Part shown: positions 1 through 8,936 of the stretch, piece after piece
Numbering within the stretch: position 1 is the stretch's first letter
Layout of the letters: each line of letters opens with the position of its first letter
Source of the DNA: DATKNA01 sp963755755
Lineage (GTDB): Bacteria > Actinomycetota > Actinomycetes > Actinomycetales > Kineosporiaceae
Reading direction: 5' to 3'
Assembly: GCA_963755755.1 (NCBI GenBank)
Contig: CAVWLJ010000010.1
Span: forward strand, 248,001 to 312,000
DNA length: 64,000 bases
Notes under the pieces: generated by a model
What the model saw: only the letters and a program-made list of their open reading frames with translations
Database searches by the model: none
What the model was told of the DNA's origin: nothing
Position numbers and translations under genes: made by a program

Positions 1-9
1 CTCGACAGT

Positions 10-128
10 GTTTCGGCGGCCATAGCGACGGGGAAACGCCCGGCTCCATTCCGAACCCGGAAGCTAAGCCCGTCAGCGCCGATGGTACTGCCCGGGCGAC
101 CGGGTGGGAGAGTAGGTCGCCGCCGAAC
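10..128 (+). rRNA. rrf: 5S ribosomal RNA
   Basis: The stretch carries the conserved 5S core (CCGAACCCGGAAG, then GATGGTACTG and GGGAGAGTAGGTCGCCGCC). The 5' end (GTTTCGGCGGC) pairs with the 3' end (GCCGCCGAAC), giving the closing helix of a roughly 119-nt 5S rRNA. It is the last gene of an rRNA operon whose 16S and 23S genes lie outside the window. Ends are placed by helix I and may be off by one or two bases. Confidence 0.96.
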
Positions 129-139
129 ATCTTTGCTGG

Positions 140-198
140 GTGGCGGTCATCCCCCGCTTCACGCTTCGCGTGAAGGTCTGGGTGCGGATGACCGCCAC
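140..198 (+). terminator. Nested hairpin after the rRNA operon
   Basis: An outer perfect 13-bp inverted repeat (140-152 with 186-198, GTGGCGGTCATCC) encloses an inner 8-bp hairpin (157-164 with 168-175, loop TTC). It starts 12 bases after the 5S gene, where an rRNA terminator is expected. No strong T-run follows, which is common in high-GC actinobacteria. The remaining 199-423 bases show no other feature I can support. Confidence 0.7.
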
Positions 199-423
199 CG
201 GCTCTTTGCGCGTCCGCGACCAGGCGGATGTGCTTTCCGCACCACCCTGCTCGTAGACGCCTGGCCGCCGGTCGGGCCGGTTGTCGTTCGCTCGTTCCCG
301 GCACACGATCCCGGTCCCGGGAGGCTGGGCCGCCCACGCGGTTACGATCGAACGTCACGGCATGGCGCCGCTGGTCCGGGGCACGGGCCGCGAGGATGCC
401 GGCCGATCAATCGAGGGAGTCGT

Positions 424-2613
424 TGGTGGAGCCTGGAACGTCGAGCGATGGATCGTACGACGAGGGCACCCGCGCCTCCCGTGGCAGTGGCCGCGGTGCC
501 GGCCCCCGGAACACCGGCGATCGCAGCGCTCGAGCCGCCGGTGGGTCCCCAAGGGCCGGTGGGTCCCCAAGGGCAGGCTGGGTCTCAGCGCGCGGGTGGG
601 GCGAGCGGGGGTGGCGCAGGCGGGTATCGAGCGCCGGGCGGAGCGGGAGGCGCGGGAACTCCGCGCCGTCCGGGCAGCGATCGTGGTGACGGACGCGGCG
701 CGGCAGACGCAGGAGCCACTCGCGGCGGCGGCTGGAAGTCGCCGGGGCGTGGAACCTCGGGCGCCGGGGGTACGCGCGGGGGAGGGCGGAACTCGCCCGC
801 ACGCGACGCGACCGGCGCCAAGGCGGCAGACGGGAGCACTTGGAACTCATCCGGTCGTGGCGGGAGCAGCCCGGCGCGGAGGTCCGGCCCCCCACCCTCT
901 CGTGATTCGGGCCCCAGAGGGGGCGGCCGAACCTCGGGCGGATCGCCGGGCACGGGCGCGCCCTGGACCGGAAGCAGGGGTGGCACGGACGACGCCCGAA
1001 GCCAGGGCCGACCGGCTGCGCGAGGGACGGGTACGCGCGGGGCGGCTCCGCGCGGAACGGGTGCCCCCGGAACGGCGGCACGTGGTGCCACGGGCGGGCA
1101 GGGCCGGTCCGGTACGTGGTCCGGTGGCGCAGCAGGGGCGTCGCGGCGCGGGCCCGCGGGCGCGGGCTCCGGTCAGCCCCGGAGCGCGGAGCGCGGCACG
1201 ACATCGCGCGGTGGAACGGGTGGGCAGGGCAGGTCGAGCACGTGGTCCGGCGGCGGTGCCGGCGCACCACGTCGCGGGCCCGATGAGCGCGGGAGCGGCG
1301 TTCCCGGGACGGCCGCGCGTGGTGCCACTGGCGGGCAGGGCCGGTCCGGTTCGTGGTCCGGTGGCGCAGCAGGGGCGCCGCGGCGCGGGCGCCGCGGGCG
1401 CGGGCTCCGGTCAGCCCGGGAGCGCGGAGCGCGGCACGACATCGCGCGGTGGAACGGGTGGGCGGGGTAGGTCCGGTACGTGGTCCGGCGGTGCTGCCGG
1501 CTCCGGAGGCGCGGCGGCCGACCGCCCAGGCGGCGGCGTCGGGGCCGGTTCGCGGGACAGCGGGACCGGGTTCCGCAGGACGGATCCGGCCAGTGGGCGC
1601 CCTCGGCGTCCGGACGAGCGCGGTGGCCGGTCCGGTTCGCGCTATTCGGGAGCACCGTCGCGTGCGCAGGAGGACCGGGCGCCGGGCCGGGCGGTTCCGC
1701 AGCGTCCGCTCGTCCCGGAGGAGGTCACCGGGGCGGAGCTCGATCGTGACGTGCGGACGAGGCTGTCCGGGCTGAGCTCCTACGCCGCGAAAGAGGTGGC
1801 CCGGCACCTCGTCATGGTCGGCCGGCTCATCGACGAGGACCCCGAGGCGGCGTGGCAGCAGGCCCTCGCGGCGCGGGGACTTGCCGCCCGGATCGGCGTC
1901 GTCCGTGAGGCCGCCGGCCTCGCCGCTTATCGCGCCGGCCACTATCCGGAGGCGCTCGCCGAGCTGCGCACCGCTCGGCGGCTCACCGGGTCGGACGAGC
2001 ACCTGCCGATCATCGCCGACTGCGAGCGAGCCGTCGGGCGGCCGGAGCGCGCGCTCGCCATCGCGGCGCTGCCGGAGATCGGGAGACTCGACGTCGAGCA
2101 CCGGGTCGAGATGCTCATCGTCGAAGCGGGCGCCCGCAGCGACCTCGGTCAGAAGGACGCTGCCGTCATCACGCTGCAGGTCGGGCTCCTCGACAGCCAC
2201 GTCCGGGCGCCGTGGGTGGCTCGGCTCCGGATGGCCTATGCCGACGCGCTCGCCGCGGTCGGCCGCGACGCGGAGGCACGGCACTGGCTGGAGCGGGCCG
2301 CGGACGCCGACCCCGACGACGCCACCGGTGCACAGGAACGCCTCGACGAGCTGGACGGCGTCCTGCTCGAGGACCTCGAGGACGACGACGACGAGGACGA
2401 CGGCGACGAGAGGACGGCGACGAGGACGGCAACGAGGTGGGCGTCAGCAGCGACCGCGACGATCTGAGCCGCAGCGTGAGCGAGGGCGGCGACCCGACCG
2501 CGGGCGAGGGCGACGCGAAGAGAGACGAGGCTGAAGGCGGCACTGCGAGCGAGGGCGACGGCGACGCGGAAGGCGACAACGAGGGTGCCGTAGGCGCGGA
2601 GAAGCGCTCGTGA
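424..2613 (+). CDS. TPR-containing protein with long Gly/Ser/Arg-rich N-terminal region and acidic tail
   Basis: The conserved part (about 1740-2340) is a helical tetratricopeptide-like domain (LSGLSSYAAKEVARHL onward) and matches the position of Rv1691 in the actinobacterial block upstream of tlyA. The N-terminal 400 or so residues are low complexity, rich in G, S, R and P, with repeats around GRSGTWSGG. The C-terminus is an acidic D/E/G tail ending at 2613, overlapping the next start (GTGA). No single frame covers it: I need shifts near 585 (+1), 1388 (+1) and 2410 (one base missing or two extra). The start is uncertain; GTG 424 opens a frame that looks coding, ATG 448 is in another. Function unknown; TPRs usually mediate protein contacts. 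Confidence 0.7.
1081..1503 (+). repeat. Two copies of a ~237-bp direct repeat inside the TPR gene
   Basis: Copy one runs from about 1081 and copy two from about 1318. They share long near-identical stretches, for example GTGGTGCCAC and GGTGGCGCAGCAGGGGCG. The offset is 237 bases on the left and becomes 238 after 1388, because GGGCCCGCGGG in copy one is GGGCGCCGCGGG in copy two. A 237-bp unit encodes 79 residues, so the extra base breaks the frame of the second copy. Confidence 0.85.
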
Positions 2614-3659
2614 CCGTCGCCCGGGTCGTGCTCGCGGCGTCCCCGCCGCCGGCAACGGTCCACGACGTCGCGCTGCTCGATCTGGACGGCGTCGTCTACG
2701 TCGGTCCCGACGCCGTGCCGGGCGCCGCCGAGGCCATCGAGGCCGCCGCCGCGCGCGGGCTCCGTTCCGTCTACGTGACGAACAACGCCTCGCGGCCGCC
2801 GCGGGCGGTCGCGGAGCAGCTCCGCTCGCTCGGCGTGCCGGCGGACGAGGCGGATGTCGTCACCTCCGCCCAGCTCGCCGCGGGCATCCTGGCCCAGCGG
2901 CTGCCGGCAGGAGCGAAGGTCCTCGTCGTCGGCGGGGCCGGGCTCCAGGAGGCGCTCACGGCCGAGGGGCTCGTGCCGGTGGCCGGCATGGACGACGACC
3001 CGCAAGCGGTCGTGCAGGGCTTCGCCCCGCAGCTCGGCTGGCGCGACCTCGCGGAGGGCGCCCGCGCCGTCCGGGCCGGGCTGCCGTGGATCGCGACGAA
3101 CCTCGACCTCACGGTGCCGACGCCGCACGGGCCCGCGCCCGGCAACGGCACGCTGGTGGCCGCCGTCGCCGCGGCCGGCGGACGGCAGCCGGACGAGGTC
3201 GCCGGCAAGCCGCAGCCGCGTGCCTTCCGCGACGCCGCAGCGCGCGCCGGCAGCCGGCGTCCCCTGGTCGTGGGCGACCGGCTGGACACCGACCTCGAGG
3301 GGGCGCGCGCGGCGCAGATCCCCGGGCTGCTGGTCCTCACCGGCGTGACCGGCGTCTCCGAACTCCTCGCCGCCGCTCCCGGCGTCCGGCCCGACCTGGT
3401 CGGGCGCGACCTCGGCGCGCTCCTCGTGGAGCACCCGGAGGCGGCCGTGGACGAGGAGGGCACCGGCCGGTGCCGCGACGCGGCAGTGACCGTCGCCGAC
3501 GGCAAGATCGTCGTCGACCGGCCGGGGGACGACGCCCTCGACCTGCTCCGCGCCGCGTGCGCCGCGGTGTGGAGCGCCGACCTGGACGCGCCGCCGGATG
3601 CGTCGCCGGTCGTGGACGCCGTCCGCGCCCTCGACCCGAACGCGGCGTGGGCGCGATAG
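2610..3659 (+). CDS. HAD-IIA family sugar-phosphatase-like hydrolase (NagD-like)
   Basis: This 349-residue protein has the HAD nucleophile motif DLDGVVY (D24, D26), the class IIA signature VTNNASR near residue 57, the motif III lysine in AGKPQPR near 200 and the metal-binding VGDRLDTD near 222-229. HAD-IIA enzymes dephosphorylate small phosphorylated metabolites in the cytoplasm; the substrate cannot be read here. The order matches Rv1692 in the block before tlyA. The GTG start overlaps the preceding stop by four bases, which suggests translational coupling. No frameshift is present. Confidence 0.93.
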   Translation: MTVARVVLAASPPPATVHDVALLDLDGVVYVGPDAVPGAAEAIEAAAARGLRSVYVTNNASRPPRAVAEQLRSLGVPADEADVVTSAQLAAGILAQRLPAGAKVLVVGGAGLQEALTAEGLVPVAGMDDDPQAVVQGFAPQLGWRDLAEGARAVRAGLPWIATNLDLTVPTPHGPAPGNGTLVAAVAAAGGRQPDEVAGKPQPRAFRDAAARAGSRRPLVVGDRLDTDLEGARAAQIPGLLVLTGVTGVSELLAAAPGVRPDLVGRDLGALLVEHPEAAVDEEGTGRCRDAAVTVADGKIVVDRPGDDALDLLRAACAAVWSADLDAPPDASPVVDAVRALDPNAAWAR

Positions 3660-3669
3660 CGTGCCGGGC

Positions 3670-3840
3670 GTGACCCAGCCCGACACCGTGGAGGAGCCGC
3701 CGGCCACGGGGGACGAAGCGGTCGACGCCGCGCTCGCCACGCTCGAGGGCGTGGTCGACGAACCGCTCGAGACCCGGCTCGCCGTGCTGGAACGCGTGCA
3801 CCGGACCCTGCAGGACCGGCTCGCCGACGTCGAGGACTGA
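3670..3840 (+). CDS. Small conserved acidic protein upstream of tlyA
   Basis: A 56-residue product starting MTQPDTVEEPP, with an amphipathic C-terminal helix (ETRLAVLERVHRTLQDRLADVED is the segment, about residues 34-56). It sits between the HAD hydrolase and tlyA exactly where Rv1693 lies in mycobacteria, which supports it as real. GTG 3670 is chosen; GTG 3661 in the same frame would add three residues. The stop is three bases before tlyA. No function is known to me. The helix could be a dimerisation or partner-binding segment, but this is inference. Confidence 0.75.
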   Translation: MTQPDTVEEPPATGDEAVDAALATLEGVVDEPLETRLAVLERVHRTLQDRLADVED

Positions 3841-3843
3841 CCC

Positions 3844-4653
3844 GTGGCGCGCTTGCGCCGTCTCGACGCCGAGCTCGTCCGCCGCGGACTGGCCCGCTCC
3901 CGTGGGCAGGCCGCCGAACTCGTCGCCGCCGGCCGGGTCGACGTCGGCGGCACGACGGCGGCGAAGCCGGCCACCCAGGTGGACCCCGCCGCCGCCATCG
4001 TCGTCCGCGCCGATCCGGGTGACACGCCGGACTACGTCAGCCGGGGCGCGCACAAGCTCGCCGGCGCGCTCGACGCGTTCAGCCCGCAGGGGCTCGCCGT
4101 GCAGGGCCGGCGCTGCCTGGACGCCGGTGCGAGCACGGGGGGCTTCACCGACGTCCTGCTCCGTCGCGGAGCGGCCGAGGTCGTCGCCGTCGACGTCGGG
4201 TACGGGCAGCTCGCCTGGTCGCTGCGGCAGGACCCGCGGGTGCGCGTGGTCGACCGGACCAACGTCCGCGACCTCACCCTGCCGATCGTCGGCGAGCCCG
4301 TCGATCTCGTCGTCGGCGACCTCTCCTTCATCTCGTTGCGGCTGGTCCTTCGGCCCCTGCACGACGTCACGGCTCCCGGAGGGGACCTCCTGCTCATGGT
4401 GAAGCCGCAGTTCGAGGTGGGGCGGGAACGGCTCGGGTCGGGCGGGGTGGTCCGCGACCCGGCGGCCCGGGCGGACGCGGTGCGCGACGTCGCGCGGGCG
4501 GCCGCCGGGATCGGCCTCGGGGTGCGCGGCGTCACTGCGAGCCCGCTGCCTGGGCCGAGCGGCAACGTCGAGTACTTCCTGTGGCTGACCGACGGCGCGC
4601 CGGCGCTGGCGGACGCCGATCTGGCGCGGGCGATCGCGGAGGGCCCGCAGTAG
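3844..4653 (+). CDS. tlyA: TlyA family rRNA 2'-O-methyltransferase
   Basis: The 269-residue protein has an N-terminal S4 RNA-binding domain (about 3-62, LVRRGLARSRGQAAELV) and a Rossmann methyltransferase domain with SAM motif LDAGASTGGFTDVLL near 92-106. The K-D-K-E tetrad of the RlmE/TlyA class is visible: K71 in GAHKL, D159 in VGDLSF, K187 in MVKPQFE and E243 in GNVEYF. Members methylate 16S C1409 and 23S C1920 and can confer sensitivity to capreomycin-type peptides. GTG 3844 follows the preceding gene by three bases. It is a complete single frame. The NAD kinase gene that normally follows is absent here. Confidence 0.95.
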   Translation: MARLRRLDAELVRRGLARSRGQAAELVAAGRVDVGGTTAAKPATQVDPAAAIVVRADPGDTPDYVSRGAHKLAGALDAFSPQGLAVQGRRCLDAGASTGGFTDVLLRRGAAEVVAVDVGYGQLAWSLRQDPRVRVVDRTNVRDLTLPIVGEPVDLVVGDLSFISLRLVLRPLHDVTAPGGDLLLMVKPQFEVGRERLGSGGVVRDPAARADAVRDVARAAAGIGLGVRGVTASPLPGPSGNVEYFLWLTDGAPALADADLARAIAEGPQ

Positions 4654-4707
4654 CGCCTGTGGACGACGCGGAGCGCGGTGTCGGACGCTCCGCCTAGTGT
4701 GGGCGCC

Positions 4708-6574
4708 GTGCTGCTCGAGATGCGCCTGCGCGGCCTCGGGGTGATCGCCGACGCCGTCCTCGATCTCGGGCCGGGGCTGACCGTCGTCACCGGCGAGACC
4801 GGCGCGGGCAAGACCATGGTCGTGACCGGGCTCGGCCTGCTGATGGGCGGCCGGTCGGACGCCGGGACCGTCCGCGAGGGCGAACGCGCCGCGCACGTCG
4901 AGGGCCGGATCGTCGTCGACCCCGCCGGTCCGGTCGCCGCCCGCGCGCTCGACGCCGGCGCGGAGCTCGACGACGGCGACGTCCTCATCGTCTCCCGCAG
5001 TGTGGCCGCCGAGGGCCGGGGCCGGGCCTTCGTCGGCGGCCGCTCCGTACCCGCGAGCGTGCTCGCGGAGCTCGCCGAGAACCTCGTCACCGTGCACGGG
5101 CAGACCGATCAGCTGCGCCTGCGCTCCGCGGTGCGGCAGCGGGAGGCGCTCGACCGTTTCGCGGGTGCCGGCGTGGCCGACGTCCTCGCCGCCTACCGCG
5201 CCACCTGGCAGCGGCTGCGGCACGTCGAGGGCCGGCTCGCCGAGATCGTGGCCCGCGGCCGGGAGCGCGCGCAGGAGGCGGAGCTGCTCCGCATCGGCCT
5301 CGCCGAGATCGAGCGGGTGGAGCCGCAGCCGGGCGAGGACGTCGCCCTGCGGGCCGAGGCCGAGCGCCTGGGCCACGCGGAGGAGCTGCGGCTGGCGGCC
5401 GAGCAGGCGCATCTCGCGCTCACGGGTGACCCGGACGGCGTCGGCGGCGGGGACGTCGCCGCGCTGGTCGGGCAGGCTCGTCGAGCCCTCGATCTGGTCG
5501 TCGACCACGATCCGGCCCTCGCGGCGCTGGCCGAGCGGCTCGGCGAGATCGGCTACCTCGTGGCCGACGTCGCCGCCGAGTGCGCCTCGTACGCGGACGG
5601 AGTCGAGGCCGACCCGGTGCGGCTCGCCGCGGTGGAGGAGCGCCGCGCCGGTGCTCTCGGCGCTCGCCCGCGCTCACGGCGGGGACGTCGACAGCGTGCT
5701 GGCCTGGGCGGCCGAGGCGTCGCCGCGGCTGCTCGAGCTCGACGGCGACGAGGACCGGACGGTGGAGCTCCGGGCGCAGCGCGAGCAGCTGCGCGCGGAG
5801 CTCGGCTGCCACCGCCGCGCGAGCTGTCCGCACACCGGAGCGCCGCCGCGGCCGAGTTGGCGGAGGCCGTCTCCGCCGAGCTCGCCGACCTGTCCATGCC
5901 GGACGCGCGGCTCGTCGTCGACGTGCGGCAGCGGGAGGACGCCGAGGGGCTCGAGGTCGATCTCGGCGCCGGCCCGGTGCGCCTGGCTGCCGGGCCCGGA
6001 CGGCGTCGACGACGTCGAGTTCCTCCTGGTGCCGCACCCGGGTGCGCCGGCCCGGCCGATCGCGAAGGGCGCCTCCGGCGGCGAGCTCTCCCGGCTCATG
6101 CTGGGGCTCGAGGTCGTGCTCGGAGCCGCCGATCCGGTGCCGACGTTCGTCTTCGACGAGGTGGACGCCGGCGTCGGCGGCCGGGCGGCGCTCGGCATCG
6201 GCCGGCGGCTGGCCCGGCTCGCGCGGACCTCGCAGGTTCTCGTCGTCACGCACCTCCCGCAGGTCGCCGCCTACGCCGACCGTCACCTCACGGTGGTGAA
6301 GTCGCGCGACGGCGAGGTGACCGTGAGTGGCGTCACCACCCTCGACGAGGAGGGCCGGATCCGGGAGCTGGCCCGGATGCTCGGCGGCATGGAGAACTCG
6401 GACAGCGCGCAGGCCCACGCCCGCGAGCTGCTCGCGGCCGCGGAGGCCGAGCGGCTGGCCGGCGTGCGCTCCGAGGGCAAGCCGAGGCGATCGCGCGGTG
6501 GATCGCCCTCCCGTCGCTCCGTGCGACCATCGACAGGTGAGGATGTTGCGGATCCGGCGCCGAGCCGTCCCTGA
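4708..6574 (+). CDS. recN: DNA repair ATPase RecN
   Basis: RecN is an SMC-like ATPase that acts in double-strand break repair. The N-terminal Walker A (GETGAGKT, residues 29-36) follows MRLRGLGVIADAVLDL. The C-terminal half has the ABC signature (ASGGELSRLMLGLE), Walker B (TFVFDEVDAGVGG) and THLPQVAAYAD. A coiled-coil-like Ala/Glu/Arg-rich middle joins them. The reading frame changes near 5645 (+1), near 5810 (two extra bases or one missing) and near 5993 (+1), each between well-conserved segments. GTG 4708 is used because alignment-like features begin there. The end of the frame overlaps steA by about 38 bases. In related genomes recN follows NAD kinase; here it follows tlyA directly. Confidence 0.9.
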
Positions 6575-7766
6575 GGGCGGGCCCGGCGTCGTCGGTCTGG
6601 TACGCATCGACCGGCGCACGAAGAACCTCACCAAGCGGCTCGAGCCGGGCGACATCGCCGTCATCGACCACACGGACATCGACGTCGTCGCCGCCGAGTC
6701 GCTCGTCGCCAAGCGACCGGGGGCCGTCGTCAACGCCGCGCACAGCATCTCCGGTCGCTACCCCAACCTCGGCCCCGAGATCATCGTCGCGGCCGGCATC
6801 CCGCTGATCGACGACGTCGGCCCGGACGTCATGACCGCGCTGCAGGAGGGGACGCCGGCGCGCGTCCACGAGGGCGCGGTCTGGGTCGGGGACCGGGTCG
6901 TGGCCAAGGGCGTGGAGCTGGACGCCGAGCAGGTCGACGCCGCCGTCGAGAGCGCCCGGGCAGGCCTCGCCGTCCAGATCGAGTCGTTCGCCGCGAACAC
7001 CCTCGACTTCCTGCGCCGGGAACGCGCGCTGCTGCTCGATCGCGTCGGCGTCCCCGACATCGCGACGCAGGTCGACGGCCGGCAGGTGCTCATCGTCGTC
7101 CGCGGGCACCAGTACAAGGAGGACCTGGCGATCCTCCGCCCCTACATCCGGGAGTACCGGCCGGTGCTCATCGGTGTCGACGGCGGCGCCGACGCGATCC
7201 TCGACGCCGGCTACCACCCGGACATGATCCTCGGCGACATGGACTCCGTGAGCGACCGCGCCCTCACGTGTGGCGCCGAGATCGTCGTCCACGCCTATCG
7301 CGACGGGCGGGCGCCCGGGCTGGCCCGGGTCCGGGCGCTCGGCCTCGAGCCGGTGGTGTTCCCCGCCGCCGGCACCAGCGAGGACGTCGCGCTGCTCCTC
7401 GCCGACGACAAGGGCGCCGAGCTCATCGTCGTCGTCGGCATCCACAACGGCCTCGTCGACTTCCTCGACAAGGGCCGCGCCGGCATGGCCAGCAGCTTCC
7501 TCACCCAGCTGCGGGTCAGCGACAAGGTCGTCAACGCCAAGGGCGTCTCGCGGCTGTACCGGCAGCGCATCGGCACCCTGCAGGTCGTGCTGCTCGCGGT
7601 CGCCGGCCTGGTCGCCCTCGCGGTGGCCATGGCGGTGACGACGGGCGGCCAGACGGTCTACGCCCTGCTCGGCGCCCGCATCGACGAGATCGTGTCCTGG
7701 ATCACCGGGTTCTTCACCGACCCCCGGCCCGAAGCCCTCGCGTCCCCCGTCCGATGGCTCCTCTGA
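6537..7766 (+). CDS. steA: SteA-like cytokinetic protein (Rv1697 family)
   Basis: About 409 residues. The middle carries a thiamine-pyrophosphokinase-like fold signature (GVDGGADAILDAGYHPD then ILGDMDSVSD). A single hydrophobic segment near the C-terminus (LQVVLLAVAGLVALAVAMAV) probably anchors it in the membrane. In Corynebacterium SteA and its neighbour SteB work at the septum in daughter-cell separation. This gene is directly followed, with a one-base overlap, by the SteB/MctB homologue. GTG 6537 or ATG 6543 can serve as start (MLRIRRRAV). The frame is intact. Catalytic pyrophosphokinase activity should not be assumed from the fold. Confidence 0.88.
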   Translation: MRMLRIRRRAVPEGGPGVVGLVRIDRRTKNLTKRLEPGDIAVIDHTDIDVVAAESLVAKRPGAVVNAAHSISGRYPNLGPEIIVAAGIPLIDDVGPDVMTALQEGTPARVHEGAVWVGDRVVAKGVELDAEQVDAAVESARAGLAVQIESFAANTLDFLRRERALLLDRVGVPDIATQVDGRQVLIVVRGHQYKEDLAILRPYIREYRPVLIGVDGGADAILDAGYHPDMILGDMDSVSDRALTCGAEIVVHAYRDGRAPGLARVRALGLEPVVFPAAGTSEDVALLLADDKGAELIVVVGIHNGLVDFLDKGRAGMASSFLTQLRVSDKVVNAKGVSRLYRQRIGTLQVVLLAVAGLVALAVAMAVTTGGQTVYALLGARIDEIVSWITGFFTDPRPEALASPVRWLL

Positions 7767-8800
7767 TGATCGATTTCCGCTATCACCTCGTCTCCCTCAT
7801 CTCGGTGTTCATCGCGTTGGCCGTCGGCATCGTGCTCGGGGCCGGTCCGCTCAACGAGCCGATCGCCCGAGGGCTGTCGCAGAGCGTGCAGCAGCTGCGG
7901 CAGGACCGCGACGCGCTGAGCGACCAGCTCAAGACCGCGCAGGCGGGCATCGCCAACCGCGACACCTTCCTCACCCAGATCCAGCCGGGCCTCGTGGCCG
8001 ACCAGCTCGGCGGCCGCAGCGTCGTCCTGGTCACGCTGCCCGGCTTCGACGCCGACACCGTCAAGCCGCTGACGACCGCCCTCACGCAGGCCGGCGCCAC
8101 GGTGACCGGACGGGTCGACGTCCAGAACGCCTGGGTGGACCCGTCCGACGCCGCCGCCCGGGAGAAGGCCGTCCAGTCGCTCGCCGCCGGGGCCGGGGCG
8201 CTCGTCGGCGCGACGACGCCGCCGGCCTCCGGAAGCTCTCCGTCGCCCAGCGCGTCCACGGGCAGGTCGGCGCAGACGGTGGCCGCCCAGCTCCTCGCCC
8301 GGGCGCTGGTCACGAACGAGCTGTCCGCGAGCCAGAAGACGGACGCCACGGCGCAGACCCTCCTCGACGGCCTCGCCCGCGCGGGTCTCGTCGACGTCAG
8401 CGGCGACGCCCCGACGAGGGCCACCCAGGCGATCGTGCTGGCGCCAGGCGTCGCGGAGGCGGTGCAGGGTGCGGCGCCCTCGCCGACCCCGAGCAGTGCC
8501 GCCGACCCGAACCAGGCCTGGCTGACCCTGGCCCGCGCCCTCGACACGGGCAGCACCGGGTCGGCCGTCGTCGGCCCCGCGTCGTCCGCGACGGCCGGTG
8601 GTCTGGTCGCCGCGCTCCGGGGCGACCAGCAGCTCACCGGGCTCGTGTCGAGCGTGGACACCGGCGGCACGCCGATGGGTGACATCACCTCCGTCTTCGC
8701 GCTGCGCGAGCAGCAGCTCGGCAAGTCCGGGCAGTACGGCTTCGGGGAGGGCGCCACCGCGCCGCTGCCGGCCTCGGCGACGCAGGGCGGCGCGGGCTGA
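7766..8800 (+). CDS. steB: SteB/MctB-like coiled-coil membrane protein (Rv1698 family)
   Basis: The 344-residue protein starts MIDFRYHLVSLISVFIALAVG, one N-terminal membrane segment (about 8-28). A coiled-coil-like stretch follows (SVQQLRQDRDALSDQLKTAQ, about 37-56), then an extracytoplasmic domain with Ser/Pro-rich linkers. The Rv1698 homologue MctB was reported as an outer-membrane copper-efflux component; in corynebacteria the equivalent is SteB, a septal partner of SteA. I favour a cell-envelope role because of the steA neighbour. ATG 7766 overlaps the steA stop (TGATG), indicating coupled translation. The frame is intact. Confidence 0.87.
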   Translation: MIDFRYHLVSLISVFIALAVGIVLGAGPLNEPIARGLSQSVQQLRQDRDALSDQLKTAQAGIANRDTFLTQIQPGLVADQLGGRSVVLVTLPGFDADTVKPLTTALTQAGATVTGRVDVQNAWVDPSDAAAREKAVQSLAAGAGALVGATTPPASGSSPSPSASTGRSAQTVAAQLLARALVTNELSASQKTDATAQTLLDGLARAGLVDVSGDAPTRATQAIVLAPGVAEAVQGAAPSPTPSSAADPNQAWLTLARALDTGSTGSAVVGPASSATAGGLVAALRGDQQLTGLVSSVDTGGTPMGDITSVFALREQQLGKSGQYGFGEGATAPLPASATQGGAG

Positions 8801-8840
8801 GGCCGGCGCTCGGAGTCCGACGCCGTCGGCGGAGGGTCGG

Positions 8841-8929
8841 CCGGCAATCTGGCACGCGGGTCGGCGGAACGTGCGACCGGCCGATCTGGCACGCGGGTCG
8901 GCGGAACGGCGACCGGCAATCTGGCAGAG
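8841..8929 (+). repeat. 36-bp tandem repeat, about 2.5 copies
   Basis: Units start at 8841, 8877 and 8913. The core shared by the first two is ATCTGGCACGCGGGTCGGCG followed by GAAC; the third is cut after CTGGCAGAG. The repeat fills the gap between the steB stop (8800) and the next start (8937) and ends eight bases before that start codon. Confidence 0.85.
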
Positions 8930-8936
8930 TGCGCGC

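Noticed and set aside
590..1470. A collagen-like Gly-rich structural protein.
   Set aside because: The stretch has irregular Gly spacing and joins the conserved TPR domain after one frame change, so it is a disordered N-terminal region.
407..2284. Long open frames on the minus strand opposite the TPR gene.
   Set aside because: They mirror the high-GC plus-strand gene, have Arg/Pro-rich composition and no family motif. Similar antisense frames occur opposite most genes here.
8841..8929. CRISPR array.
   Set aside because: Units are directly adjacent, without unique spacers, and no cas gene is nearby. The same holds for the repeat at 23182-23259.
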